22,353 bases of DNA from an uncultured Selenomonas sp. (lineage in GTDB: Bacteria; Bacillota; Negativicutes; Selenomonadales; Selenomonadaceae): contig CAJPRR010000018.1 of the NCBI GenBank assembly GCA_905373085.1, positions 1-22,353 on the forward strand, written 5' to 3'. Each line of letters opens with the position of its first letter. Positions within the stretch are counted from its first letter, which is position 1. The position numbers and the translations under genes were made by a program. This document shows, one piece after another, positions 1 to 6,105 of this stretch. Below the pieces are notes generated by a model. It was given only the letters and a program-made list of their open reading frames with translations, searched no databases and was not told the origin of the DNA.

Positions 1-797
1 ATTTCGTCTTTGGCCTGCGCCGCTTTCAAAGCTCGCAGGTAGACGAGAAGGGCGGCGTCGGCATAGAAGGTTCGCGTGCTGCTCTCGGTCTTTGGCGTTT
101 CAAAGTAGCTTTTGATGCGCTGTCGAACGACGGTGATTTTCCCCGTCTTTAGGTCGATGTCTTCCCATGTCAGCCCCATTGCTTCACTGATTCGCATTCC
201 TGTGTGGTAGAGGAGTTTCAAAATGGGGCGATATTTGCTGTCTTGGAAGAGGTTGGCGGCTTGCTCGGGAGTTATCACCGTGCGTTTGATGATCTGCTTC
301 GGTGCACTCCTTGGGATGGAAAGCCCTGTGCTCGGGTTGGCTGCGATCAGCTCGGCAGGGTAGATGGCATACTTTAACGCAGTAGACAGAACCGTTTTCG
401 TCTGTTGAATTGTGCCGCGTGACATGCCTTTCTTCGCCAAGGTTTTCAGCCATTCATCCACATGGCGCGGGCGCAGTTCTTGGATGATCTGATCGCCCAA
501 GTACGGGACGATGCGCTTTTTTATGGCAGATTGATAGCTGCTGTACGTTGTGCGCTTGACGTTCGGGCGGGCGACGTTTTCCAGCCATGAAGCGAGATAA
601 TCTTTGAGCGTCACGCGCTCGCTGGCGACGCCGATGTTGCCGTTCTTCCAGTCGGCATAGGCGGCGACACCTGCGTCAAAGGCTTCGTCTTCGGTGGCAA
701 AGCCCCCTTTCTCTTTCATGCGGCGCGGATGCTTCGAGATGTCGAAGCTGTACGAGTATGTGTTTCCGCGCTTACGAATGCGGATTTTGCTCGACAT
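1..797 (-). CDS. int: Phage tyrosine recombinase (integrase), 3' part outside window
   Basis: Site-specific recombinase expected to integrate and excise the phage. The minus strand is open from ATG at 797 to the window edge (265 codons). The start is supported by a GGGAGGT ribosome site at about 805-812. Residues 1-55 form a small basic N-terminal DNA-binding region, residues 62-150 match the SAM-like core-binding domain, and the catalytic domain starts near 175. The first catalytic Arg is R202 in TGMRISEAMGLTWEDIDL, and K236 in PKTESS is the likely catalytic Lys. The HxxR box and the nucleophilic Tyr lie beyond position 1, so integrity cannot be judged. It is the promoter-distal gene of a leftward block shared with the repressor. 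Family assignment is secure; attachment-site specificity is unknown. Confidence 0.93.
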   Translation of the reverse strand, partial: MSSKIRIRKRGNTYSYSFDISKHPRRMKEKGGFATEDEAFDAGVAAYADWKNGNIGVASERVTLKDYLASWLENVARPNVKRTTYSSYQSAIKKRIVPYLGDQIIQELRPRHVDEWLKTLAKKGMSRGTIQQTKTVLSTALKYAIYPAELIAANPSTGLSIPRSAPKQIIKRTVITPEQAANLFQDSKYRPILKLLYHTGMRISEAMGLTWEDIDLKTGKITVVRQRIKSYFETPKTESSTRTFYADAALLVYLRALKAAQAKDE

Positions 798-811
798 AAA
801 AAATACCTCCC

Positions 812-840
812 TTGTCATAGGAGGCGAATCATGGTAGAAT
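812..840 (+). promoter_or_regulatory. Strong sigma70-type promoter with extended -10, facing away from integrase
   Basis: TTGTCA at 812-817 and TAGAAT at 835-840 are separated by 17 bp, and TGG directly precedes the -10, making an extended -10. Each hexamer matches consensus at five of six positions. It points rightward, away from int, into an 85-bp stretch that ends in an intrinsic terminator. The -35 overlaps the integrase ribosome-site region on the other strand. Confidence 0.5.
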
Positions 841-846
841 GTAGCT

Positions 847-913
847 TGCAACGGGCATGATTCGCGTCATGTCTGCCGCTCGTCGTGTTGGTAGCACGGC
901 GGGCGGCTTTTTT
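847..913 (+). ncRNA. Candidate small RNA beside the integrase
   Basis: Inferred from a promoter at 812-840 followed by a terminator at 875-913 with no convincing ORF between them; the transcript would be about 65-70 nt. It would be antisense to the 5' leader of int if int is expressed by read-through from the genes to its right. A 10-bp inverted repeat (824-833 with 856-865) overlaps the promoter and the RNA 5' end and could be a protein site or a DNA cruciform. Function is unknown. It could instead be a short leader whose only job is to stop transcription. Confidence 0.35.
875..913 (+). terminator. Intrinsic terminator on plus strand
   Basis: A 13-bp stem (875-887 with 895-907, two G-U pairs, otherwise perfect) with a 7-nt loop is followed by six T residues at 908-913. 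There is no T-tract in the minus direction, so it acts on rightward transcription. Confidence 0.7.
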
Positions 914-933
914 GTTTGATTCACGAAGATTGT

Positions 934-1854
934 TCATCTCGAAGTGCATGCGCTATTAGTTTCTGCATACACCGCAAAAGGAACTCGTTGCTTGAAAAGC
1001 ACTTTGCTATAAGATTCGACGACTGTTTCTGTACTATGTAAAAACAGTTCCCACTCATTCCGCTTTCTGTTGGCCGTATACCGCAGGCTATACCACTTGG
1101 GCTGCATATCTTGATAAATTTCTGAAATTCGCTGATGATTGTCATAGGTGAGAATCCACTTAAACGCATGCATCTCGCGAATAGCCTTTGATAGATTGAC
1201 ATGCCCTTCATCTCGGAATGCATTTTTGTACAAGTTCTTTCCCTGTTGATAATACGGAGGGTCGAAGAATACAAATAGCCGCGATGGGGCTTCATGAATC
1301 AGCACTTCACGGATAAAATCTGCGGCGTCCATGTGATAGAGGCGTATATGCTTCCGCATAGATGCGATGTCCAGGATCTTCTTTCTCAAAGCCTCTTTGT
1401 TGTAGCGACAATCTAGCTTGTAATTCCCGCTTTGTGTGAGACCACCGATCGGGCCGCCAGTAATGATGCCGGACATATTTGTTCGGTTTAAAAAGAAGGT
1501 AGCAAAAGCAAGGTCTATACTATACTCGCCAGTAACTTTAAGCTCATCATAAATGCGGCGTTGCTCATGCCACGCATCCATATTGACGGGTATATCATCG
1601 AGCTTTTGCAAGAATTTTTCGGTGTCGCTCAGGATGGCTTCCCAGACAGAATATATGCATATATCAAAATCGTTGAGAATGATAGAATCAACCTTCTGGT
1701 TTAACAGGAGGTCTATGGCAACACCGGCACCGCCACAAAATGGCTCACAGTAGATGGGGGATACTACATTGTTAATTTCAATCGTGTGTTGGACAAACTT
1801 TGCCAGCTGCGTTTTTCCTCCTGGATACCGCAGAGGTGTGTATGTATGCGACAT
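934..1854 (-). CDS. D12-class DNA adenine N6-methyltransferase (Dam family)
   Basis: Predicted to transfer methyl from S-adenosylmethionine to adenine N6 in a short DNA site. The 306-aa protein carries the D12 motifs in order: RYPGGK (residues 9-14), the SAM-binding motif I EPFCGGAG (37-44) and the catalytic DPPY (198-201). Its length suits the family. The ATG at 1854 has an AAAGGAGGT ribosome site. It follows the ATPase gene by 54 bp on the same strand and is probably co-transcribed with it. Both genes look AT-richer than the replication block, which suggests separate acquisition. It is not closely similar by eye to the second adenine methylase at 20235. It could protect host or phage DNA from the neighbouring ATPase protein, or be a solitary phage methylase. 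Target site unknown. Confidence 0.9.
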   Translation of the reverse strand: MSHTYTPLRYPGGKTQLAKFVQHTIEINNVVSPIYCEPFCGGAGVAIDLLLNQKVDSIILNDFDICIYSVWEAILSDTEKFLQKLDDIPVNMDAWHEQRRIYDELKVTGEYSIDLAFATFFLNRTNMSGIITGGPIGGLTQSGNYKLDCRYNKEALRKKILDIASMRKHIRLYHMDAADFIREVLIHEAPSRLFVFFDPPYYQQGKNLYKNAFRDEGHVNLSKAIREMHAFKWILTYDNHQRISEIYQDMQPKWYSLRYTANRKRNEWELFLHSTETVVESYSKVLFKQRVPFAVYAETNSACTSR

Positions 1855-1908
1855 AATAAGACCTCCTTTCGTCTATCATAGCAAAATATCCGCTTGTTGG
1901 CCATAGCC

Positions 1909-3834
1909 TTATTGTTTCCGCATAGCCTTGATATTTGTCAATTTGCGTTGAAATTCTGATATGAAATCTTCGATTTCGGTTTTCTTGTTCTCTTTCCAGA
2001 AAGAAATGACGTTCAGCGACATAAGAGTATCTGAATTATCTCTGAACCATTGTTTATATTTCTCTCGATCTTTTTTTCGATTGTCATATTTGGACGAAAA
2101 GGGGCCATACTCCTCAAGGGTTCGCTTGTTAAGTCCAGAGTCACTGTTGAGCAATTCGTGTTCTGAAGGCAACTCCTTGAGAAATGAATAAATAATTCCT
2201 TCCGGAGAGCTATTTCCTGGCAATATTAACAGATTGTGCTCTTTGCTGGTTTTATTAAAATCACCATCTAATACGACCAGTGATTTTTTTAGCGCAGGAA
2301 ATGTTTGCTTATTGAACCTCGCTATTTCCTCGCAGCCCCACGTCATCTTCGGCATGGAGATTTGACGCTTTATCCGCTCTGGTAAAATTTCTCCTAAAAA
2401 CCAGCGCGTCTCTTCATCTTCTGTGAGAACTATGACAGGGGAATGCGATAACGTAGCGGGATCTACAACAAGCATATCGTTTCGTATCATCGGAAGAGAA
2501 GGCGTTCCTTTGACAGATAGAGTGTCATTTTGCGTTGTAATATATACAACAGCACTGTCTTCATACCGCAACGTATCGTCGTTCTTATAAAAATGTTCCA
2601 ACATGGATAAACTATGCGTTGTAAAAACGATTTGTAGGTCTAGTTCAACCGACTCCTTATACAATAAATCCAGGAGCCGCACTTGCGCTGCTGGGTGGAG
2701 TGTGGCATCCAATTCATCGATGAGAAGAATCCCTCCATTCCAAACAGTCTTTTCATCTTCCAGTTGTTGTTTCAACTTTTTGAATGACAGTATGGCCAAA
2801 AGAATTTGCCCCAGATTGTCCTGTCCCGCGGAGTTGCAGAGGCCATTGTAGGAATCACTTTCTACACCGGCAAAGACTTTTTGCTTTAAATCTGGATGTA
2901 AGCGAGGATCCACACCTGTTATATTTGACTGGCTCAGAATATTTTTATAGGATTCTATCAACCAATTTTCGTCGTCTGGATGCTCCGAAAAATACGAGAC
3001 GATAGCGGTCACTGATTTTGGCACAGTAGAGTCGCTGCATTCGCCCAAAGGATATAATCTGCTTAAACCAAGATAAATGACAGGGTAACCGAGCTTTCCT
3101 TCTTGGTTATGGTGTTTGGGGATAAGACGGAAACGCTTGTTATTATCCTGCCATGTTGTGCGAAATGGAACGATAAAATCTTCTAGAGGGACAGATGCAT
3201 TCGAAAAAAGAATTTCTATAGCCTTTTGATACTTTGGATCATGCTCAAGAGAAGCCTTAATAATTTCTCGAAACTCACCTCGAAAATTTGGCTTGATAAG
3301 AGGTACCGCATTTTTCCATTCACAGCTGTTTGCTAGAATAGCAAGGAGTGTTGATTTTCCTGTCGCGTTATGTCCGGCTATACCTGTCAATCTTTTTGCG
3401 ATAGGGATTTCCTTATCCTTGAATTGGCGAAATTTATACAGAATGATTTTATTTATTCGGCTGACAAGTATAGGGGGATTGGCTCTACGGGGCTTTTTTA
3501 ATATCTCAAGTGCAAAGAAGTATACAGAACTCAATGGGGCCTGAATCTCAATCTTATAATAGGGAGAACATGAAATGATTTCAGCTTTAGGTTTTGCAAG
3601 AAAATAGTCTGGCATGCTTTTACTTGCTATCTTGTGTGCTTTTTCTAAATAAAAATCAATACCGCTATTCTTTTCTAAATTATCCGCAATCTGTTTACTT
3701 ACATTAGCTGAAAAACTCAAGGTCATCTTTGAAGGCTTATTGAGGATAGCAGTATAGTCAGATAGTTCAACCCCTATTTTTGACAGCTTCATATCCAATT
3801 CCCTGACATCTGGATTGATTGAATCAATTGGCAT
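1909..3834 (-). CDS. OLD-like AAA ATPase with TOPRIM-like C-terminal domain
   Basis: A 641-aa ABC/SMC-type ATPase. Residues 1-120 form an N-terminal region I do not recognise. The ATPase follows: Walker A GHNATGKS (154-161), a signature-like SAGQDN (335-340), Walker B ILLIDELD (369-376) and the H-loop TTHS (H407). After about residue 465 comes a TOPRIM-like segment with an acidic VIVLTEDEE strand (E472 region), LVVLDGD (D523, D525) and LPGNSSPEG, as in OLD-family nucleases. Members of that broad group act in antiphage defence (for example Gabija GajA and P2 Old). Start ATG 3834 has an AGAGGAGG site. It lies between the repressor and a methylase, a usual place for lysogenic-conversion genes. 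Nuclease activity is inferred; the TOPRIM match is weak. Confidence 0.82.
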   Translation of the reverse strand: MPIDSINPDVRELDMKLSKIGVELSDYTAILNKPSKMTLSFSANVSKQIADNLEKNSGIDFYLEKAHKIASKSMPDYFLAKPKAEIISCSPYYKIEIQAPLSSVYFFALEILKKPRRANPPILVSRINKIILYKFRQFKDKEIPIAKRLTGIAGHNATGKSTLLAILANSCEWKNAVPLIKPNFRGEFREIIKASLEHDPKYQKAIEILFSNASVPLEDFIVPFRTTWQDNNKRFRLIPKHHNQEGKLGYPVIYLGLSRLYPLGECSDSTVPKSVTAIVSYFSEHPDDENWLIESYKNILSQSNITGVDPRLHPDLKQKVFAGVESDSYNGLCNSAGQDNLGQILLAILSFKKLKQQLEDEKTVWNGGILLIDELDATLHPAAQVRLLDLLYKESVELDLQIVFTTHSLSMLEHFYKNDDTLRYEDSAVVYITTQNDTLSVKGTPSLPMIRNDMLVVDPATLSHSPVIVLTEDEETRWFLGEILPERIKRQISMPKMTWGCEEIARFNKQTFPALKKSLVVLDGDFNKTSKEHNLLILPGNSSPEGIIYSFLKELPSEHELLNSDSGLNKRTLEEYGPFSSKYDNRKKDREKYKQWFRDNSDTLMSLNVISFWKENKKTEIEDFISEFQRKLTNIKAMRKQ

Positions 3835-3888
3835 GATAGTAGCCTCCTCTATGGCTTATAGATATATCGGATGATACCGTAATTTTTA

Positions 3889-3914
3889 GTCGCCTGCCTA
3901 AAGGCGGTCTTTTT
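3889..3914 (+). terminator. Weak hairpin with T-run between repressor and ATPase genes
   Basis: A 5-bp GC stem (3891-3895 with 3902-3906), extendable by two G-U pairs, is followed by five T residues at 3910-3914 on the plus strand. It would stop rightward antisense transcription. In the leftward direction there is no U-tract, so the repressor transcript may run on into the ATPase gene. Confidence 0.3.
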
Positions 3915-3949
3915 ATGCCTCGTGCATCTACGCCTCGCGCCCCGTGCAA

Positions 3950-4930
3950 TCACTCCAAATCGTGCAGATACGCGACGGCTTTGCCCAAGATGCGGATGTC
4001 ATCGCAGTCGCCTTTGTGGTATACCATGGGCTTGTACTTGGTGTTGGAGGATACAAGGGTGACGGCATCGCCATCGCGATAAAAGTGCTTCAGAGTGGCA
4101 TCGCCGTCGATGAGGACGGCAGCGATCTCGCCGATCTCGACGGTCGGCTGCTGCCGGATGAATACGATATCGCCGGGGTGTATGTTGTCGCCGATCATGC
4201 TGTCGCCCTTGATGGTGAGCGCGAAGTCGGCGTTTTTGTCTTGCAGTGGCGCGTAGCCCTCGATGTTTTCTTCCGCCAGGATCGGTGTGCCTGCCGCGAT
4301 CGTGCCGACGATAGGCACCATCGTTGGGTTGTAGGGTTCGATGCTGGGTATGGATGAGAGGTCGGTGTTGGCGGATGGCTGCGCGTCCACAGCAGGATCC
4401 CCCACCCATGCTTCACGCATACCATCTTCATCACGGGCTTTTTTGAACGCTTCATACCTGTCCACGTCCCCTTCAAATATTTCAGGGATATATTCATCAT
4501 ACATGTCATTATCAGATAGAAATTGATGGATTGACTTTCCGTAAACATCACAGATCGCCTTTAATAGGAATTCACTGATAGGAGCTAACCCTTCCTCGTA
4601 GGCTTTAAGAAGACTTGCGGGAATTTTTGTTTCGGCAGCAAGGTCTTCGATCGAGAAATTTGCCGTTTTTCGCTCATCTTCTAACGCACTTGAGTAGAAA
4701 CGTCCAGAATCAGCATCATCTTGGTAATAACAGTCCTCTCCCACAAGATAGTCAAGCGGACAATTTAGCGCTTTACTAATATCGCGGGCTTTTTGGACAT
4801 CTAATTTTTTCCGTTTTCCCGTCACGATGTCTGACAGCGTTGAAAAAGGGATGCCCACTTTAATTGCTAAATCTTTCATCTGGAGACCGCTCATATCCAA
4901 AGCTATTTTTATTCTATCGGAGATATTCAT
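3950..4930 (-). CDS. CI/LexA-type phage repressor with S24 peptidase domain
   Basis: Maintains lysogeny by binding the operators to its right. At 326 aa it is longer than typical CI-like repressors (roughly 210-240). Residues 5-62 form an XRE helix-turn-helix. Residues 83-138 look like a second, degenerate helix-turn-helix (SIEDLAAETKIPASLLKAYE). The C-terminal S24 domain has the Ala213-Gly214 cleavage site, Ser244 in KGDSM and Lys281 in ATLKHFYR; the 37-residue Ser-Lys spacing equals that of LexA, so RecA-stimulated self-cleavage is expected. Start ATG 4930 has a TAGGAGGG site. Base composition changes near 4440: the S24 half is GC-rich and the DNA-binding half AT-rich, which suggests a mosaic gene. 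Transcribed from a promoter at 4958-4986. Confidence 0.93.
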   Translation of the reverse strand: MNISDRIKIALDMSGLQMKDLAIKVGIPFSTLSDIVTGKRKKLDVQKARDISKALNCPLDYLVGEDCYYQDDADSGRFYSSALEDERKTANFSIEDLAAETKIPASLLKAYEEGLAPISEFLLKAICDVYGKSIHQFLSDNDMYDEYIPEIFEGDVDRYEAFKKARDEDGMREAWVGDPAVDAQPSANTDLSSIPSIEPYNPTMVPIVGTIAAGTPILAEENIEGYAPLQDKNADFALTIKGDSMIGDNIHPGDIVFIRQQPTVEIGEIAAVLIDGDATLKHFYRDGDAVTLVSSNTKYKPMVYHKGDCDDIRILGKAVAYLHDLE

Positions 4931-4957
4931 AACGGATCCCTCCTAAAAGCTACATTC

Positions 4958-4986
4958 ATTATACTATATTTACGGGGTTAGGTAAA
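4958..4986 (-). promoter_or_regulatory. Leftward promoter of the repressor gene
   Basis: On the minus strand TTTACC (4986-4981) and a perfect TATAAT (4963-4958) are 17 bp apart, with the start expected near 4951, just upstream of the repressor ribosome site. Operator O1 sits 7 bp upstream of the -35, so autoregulation is likely. A second possible leftward promoter, TTGAAA (5018-5013) and TATTTT (4996-4991), overlaps O1 and would be shut by repressor binding. Confidence 0.65.
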
Positions 4987-4992
4987 TAAAAA

Positions 4993-5011
4993 AATACGGT
5001 ATTCCGAAATA
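4993..5011. promoter_or_regulatory. Operator O1
   Basis: A 19-bp site, aatacggtattccgaaata, with a CGG-N4-CCG core dyad. Identical sites occur at 5032-5050 (inverted) and 5064-5082. It lies directly upstream of the repressor promoter -35. Confidence 0.75.
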
Positions 5012-5026
5012 ATTTCAACCCAGCTC

Positions 5027-5055
5027 TTGACTATTTCGGAATACCGTATTATTAT
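5027..5055 (+). promoter_or_regulatory. Rightward early promoter (PR-like)
   Basis: TTGACT (5027-5032) and TATTAT (5050-5055) are 17 bp apart and drive the Cro-like gene and the early operon. Operator O2 fills the spacer exactly, so a bound repressor would exclude RNA polymerase. Confidence 0.75.
5032..5050. promoter_or_regulatory. Operator O2 (inverted copy)
   Basis: Exact reverse complement of O1 over 19 bp, lying between the -35 and -10 of the rightward promoter. Its centre is 39 bp from the centre of O1. Confidence 0.78.
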
Positions 5056-5063
5056 ATAAATGT

Positions 5064-5082
5064 AATACGGTATTCCGAAATA
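5064..5082. promoter_or_regulatory. Operator O3
   Basis: Third exact 19-bp copy, in the same orientation as O1 and centred 32 bp from O2. It lies between the expected rightward transcription start (about 5062) and the ribosome site of the Cro-like gene, so binding there would block initiation or clearance. Confidence 0.77.
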
Positions 5083-5097
5083 AAAGGAGGTGTCCAA

Positions 5098-5316
5098 GTG
5101 TTTCCAAACTGGAAAGCCGAAATGACACGCTTAGGGGTGACCTGCGCAGATATTGGTGCAGTTCTCGGCAAGTCTTCTGAATGGGTTGAAAACAGGTTAC
5201 AGGGGAAGGCATCTCTCCCGATTTCAGCGGCGATGTGCATCCGCAATACCTTCTTTGAAGAACTGTCTTACGACTATCTGTTTTCAGACAAACCCATTTC
5301 TCCTAAAACTGAATAA
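5098..5316 (+). CDS. Cro-like small helix-turn-helix regulator
   Basis: First gene of the rightward early operon, 72 aa, expected to bind the same three operators and favour lytic growth. It starts with GTG at 5098, chosen because AAAGGAGG at 5083-5090 sits 7 nt upstream. The region MTRLGVTCADIGAVLGKSSE matches the first helices of an XRE-type helix-turn-helix, followed by a recognition-helix-like EWVENRLQGKASLP. The divergent position opposite the repressor across the operators is the classical Cro arrangement. The role is inferred from position, size and fold; sequence similarity to known Cro proteins is weak by eye. Confidence 0.75.
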   Translation: MFPNWKAEMTRLGVTCADIGAVLGKSSEWVENRLQGKASLPISAAMCIRNTFFEELSYDYLFSDKPISPKTE

Positions 5317-5373
5317 TTTGAACACATGCCCTCGCGATTCAGCGGGGCGGTGTAAAGAGGGGGGGGTGAGGAA

Positions 5374-5559
5374 ATGGAGCTGCGAAGATTCCGCATGAAA
5401 GGAAAAAACGACCCGGACGAGTTCTTCGCATGGTGCGCGGAGAAAGGTCTGAGCCGTGAGGATTTGATGCTTATTCTTGCGTCGGTAGAGCTTGATACTT
5501 CCTGCGAAGCTCTACCAGAGTATCTGCAAGACCCGATATGCTACCGTTCCGTTCAATAG
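5374..5559 (+). CDS. Small hypothetical early protein
   Basis: A 61-aa ORF starting at ATG 5374 and preceded by a G-rich ribosome site that includes a run of eight G (5359-5366). The sequence contains a short predicted helical pair (DEFFAWCAEKGLSREDLMLI) and resembles no family I can name. Its last 89 bp overlap, tail to tail, the 3' end of a gene on the other strand (5471-5779). The early operon position and strong ribosome site favour translation. The C-terminal third may have been replaced when the opposite-strand gene arrived. Confidence 0.5.
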   Translation: MELRRFRMKGKNDPDEFFAWCAEKGLSREDLMLILASVELDTSCEALPEYLQDPICYRSVQ

Positions 5560-5779
5560 TTTCGAAGGTTCGGAGCGGGTTGTGTTCCCAAACATAGATG
5601 ATGCAGTGATAACCGCGTTTCTGATTGTCCAAACCAGATACTTCTATATCATATTTATCATTGATTTTATGGTATATGACGTTTTCAAAATCAATGGCTT
5701 CGATGGAGTAGACAGGTTCAAGTTCATTCAGATCAGCAAGAATCCTCTTTATCTTCTTTGAGGGCGGGTATCTACGCAT
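5471..5779 (-). CDS. Small hypothetical protein on the opposite strand, own promoter
   Basis: A 102-aa protein from ATG 5779, with AAAGGA about 10 nt upstream; GTG at 5788 would add three residues but sits almost on top of the ribosome site. The sequence has protein-like composition, with beta-type segments (YDIEVSGLDNQKRGYHCIIY) and a C-terminal helix (GLADTLVELRRKYQAL). I do not recognise the family. It is the only minus-strand gene in the rightward early region and has an extended -10 promoter at 5803-5811, so it could be expressed in the lysogen like a moron gene. It overlaps the plus-strand ORF at 5374-5559 by 89 bp. Immunity or superinfection exclusion is possible but purely positional speculation. 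Confidence 0.6.
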   Translation of the reverse strand: MRRYPPSKKIKRILADLNELEPVYSIEAIDFENVIYHKINDKYDIEVSGLDNQKRGYHCIIYVWEHNPLRTFETIERNGSISGLADTLVELRRKYQALPTQE

Positions 5780-5802
5780 ATCAAACACATCCTTTCGCGC
5801 CT

Positions 5803-5832
5803 ATTATATCACGGATTGACTCACTGGGAAAA
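5803..5832 (-). promoter_or_regulatory. Extended -10 promoter for the minus-strand small gene
   Basis: On the minus strand a perfect TATAAT (5808-5803) is preceded by TGA, giving the extended -10 form TGnTATAAT. The -35 region is poor (TTTCCC at 17-bp spacing). It lies about 25 bp upstream of the start at 5779. Confidence 0.55.
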
Positions 5833-5843
5833 GTCAGTACAAG
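5816..5843 (+). promoter_or_regulatory. Possible promoter for second small HTH regulator
   Basis: TTGACT (5816-5821) and TACAAG (5838-5843) are 16 bp apart, upstream of the GTG start at 5866. A 5-bp inverted repeat (5817-5821 with 5832-5836) lies in the spacer. It is back-to-back with the leftward promoter at 5803. Confidence 0.35.
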
Positions 5844-5865
5844 AAGCTGGAAAAAGGTGATTCGT

Positions 5866-6105
5866 GTGATAGACAATAAATTTTCTGCGATTCTCGGCGC
5901 CAGACTCATAAAGATTAGCCAAGTATCGCGAGATACAGGGATTTCTCGCACGACGCTTACCAACATCTATTACAAACGCAGCACCTATATCACGTTCGCC
6001 GTGCTCAACAAGTTGTACGAGTATCTCGATTGCAGCGTTAATGACTTGTTTCCGTATATCGCGGAGACAACAACAGACAAAGAAAAGGAGGCATTGAATG
6101 AATAA
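5866..6105 (+). CDS. XRE-family helix-turn-helix regulator
   Basis: A 79-aa Cro/C1-type DNA-binding protein. The reading frame is open from 5758, but GTG 5866 is preferred because AAAGGTG lies 6-10 nt upstream and the fold begins right after it. Helix-turn-helix residues about 10-60: ARLIKISQVSRDTGISRTTL, then NIYYKRSTYITFAVLNKLYE, ending in LDCSVNDLFPYI, typical of the small HTH_26-like group. Its stop overlaps the start of the antirepressor gene by 8 bp, so the two are translationally coupled. It is probably a second early regulator acting with or against the Cro-like protein. Confidence 0.82.
   Translation: MIDNKFSAILGARLIKISQVSRDTGISRTTLTNIYYKRSTYITFAVLNKLYEYLDCSVNDLFPYIAETTTDKEKEALNE

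Noticed and set aside
875..907. Bidirectional terminator for leftward genes
   Set aside because: No T-tract follows the stem on the minus strand.
934..3834. Classical DpnII-like type II restriction-modification pair
   Set aside because: The partner protein has ABC-type ATPase motifs and not a type II endonuclease layout, so it was kept as an unassigned ATPase/methylase pair.
3944..4357. 137-aa plus-strand ORF opposite the repressor
   Set aside because: Shadow of the S24 domain; no ribosome site, and the repressor frame carries the catalytic residues.
5492..5761. 89-aa plus-strand ORF
   Set aside because: Lies opposite the 5471-5779 minus gene, which has a better ribosome site, a promoter and a more protein-like sequence.
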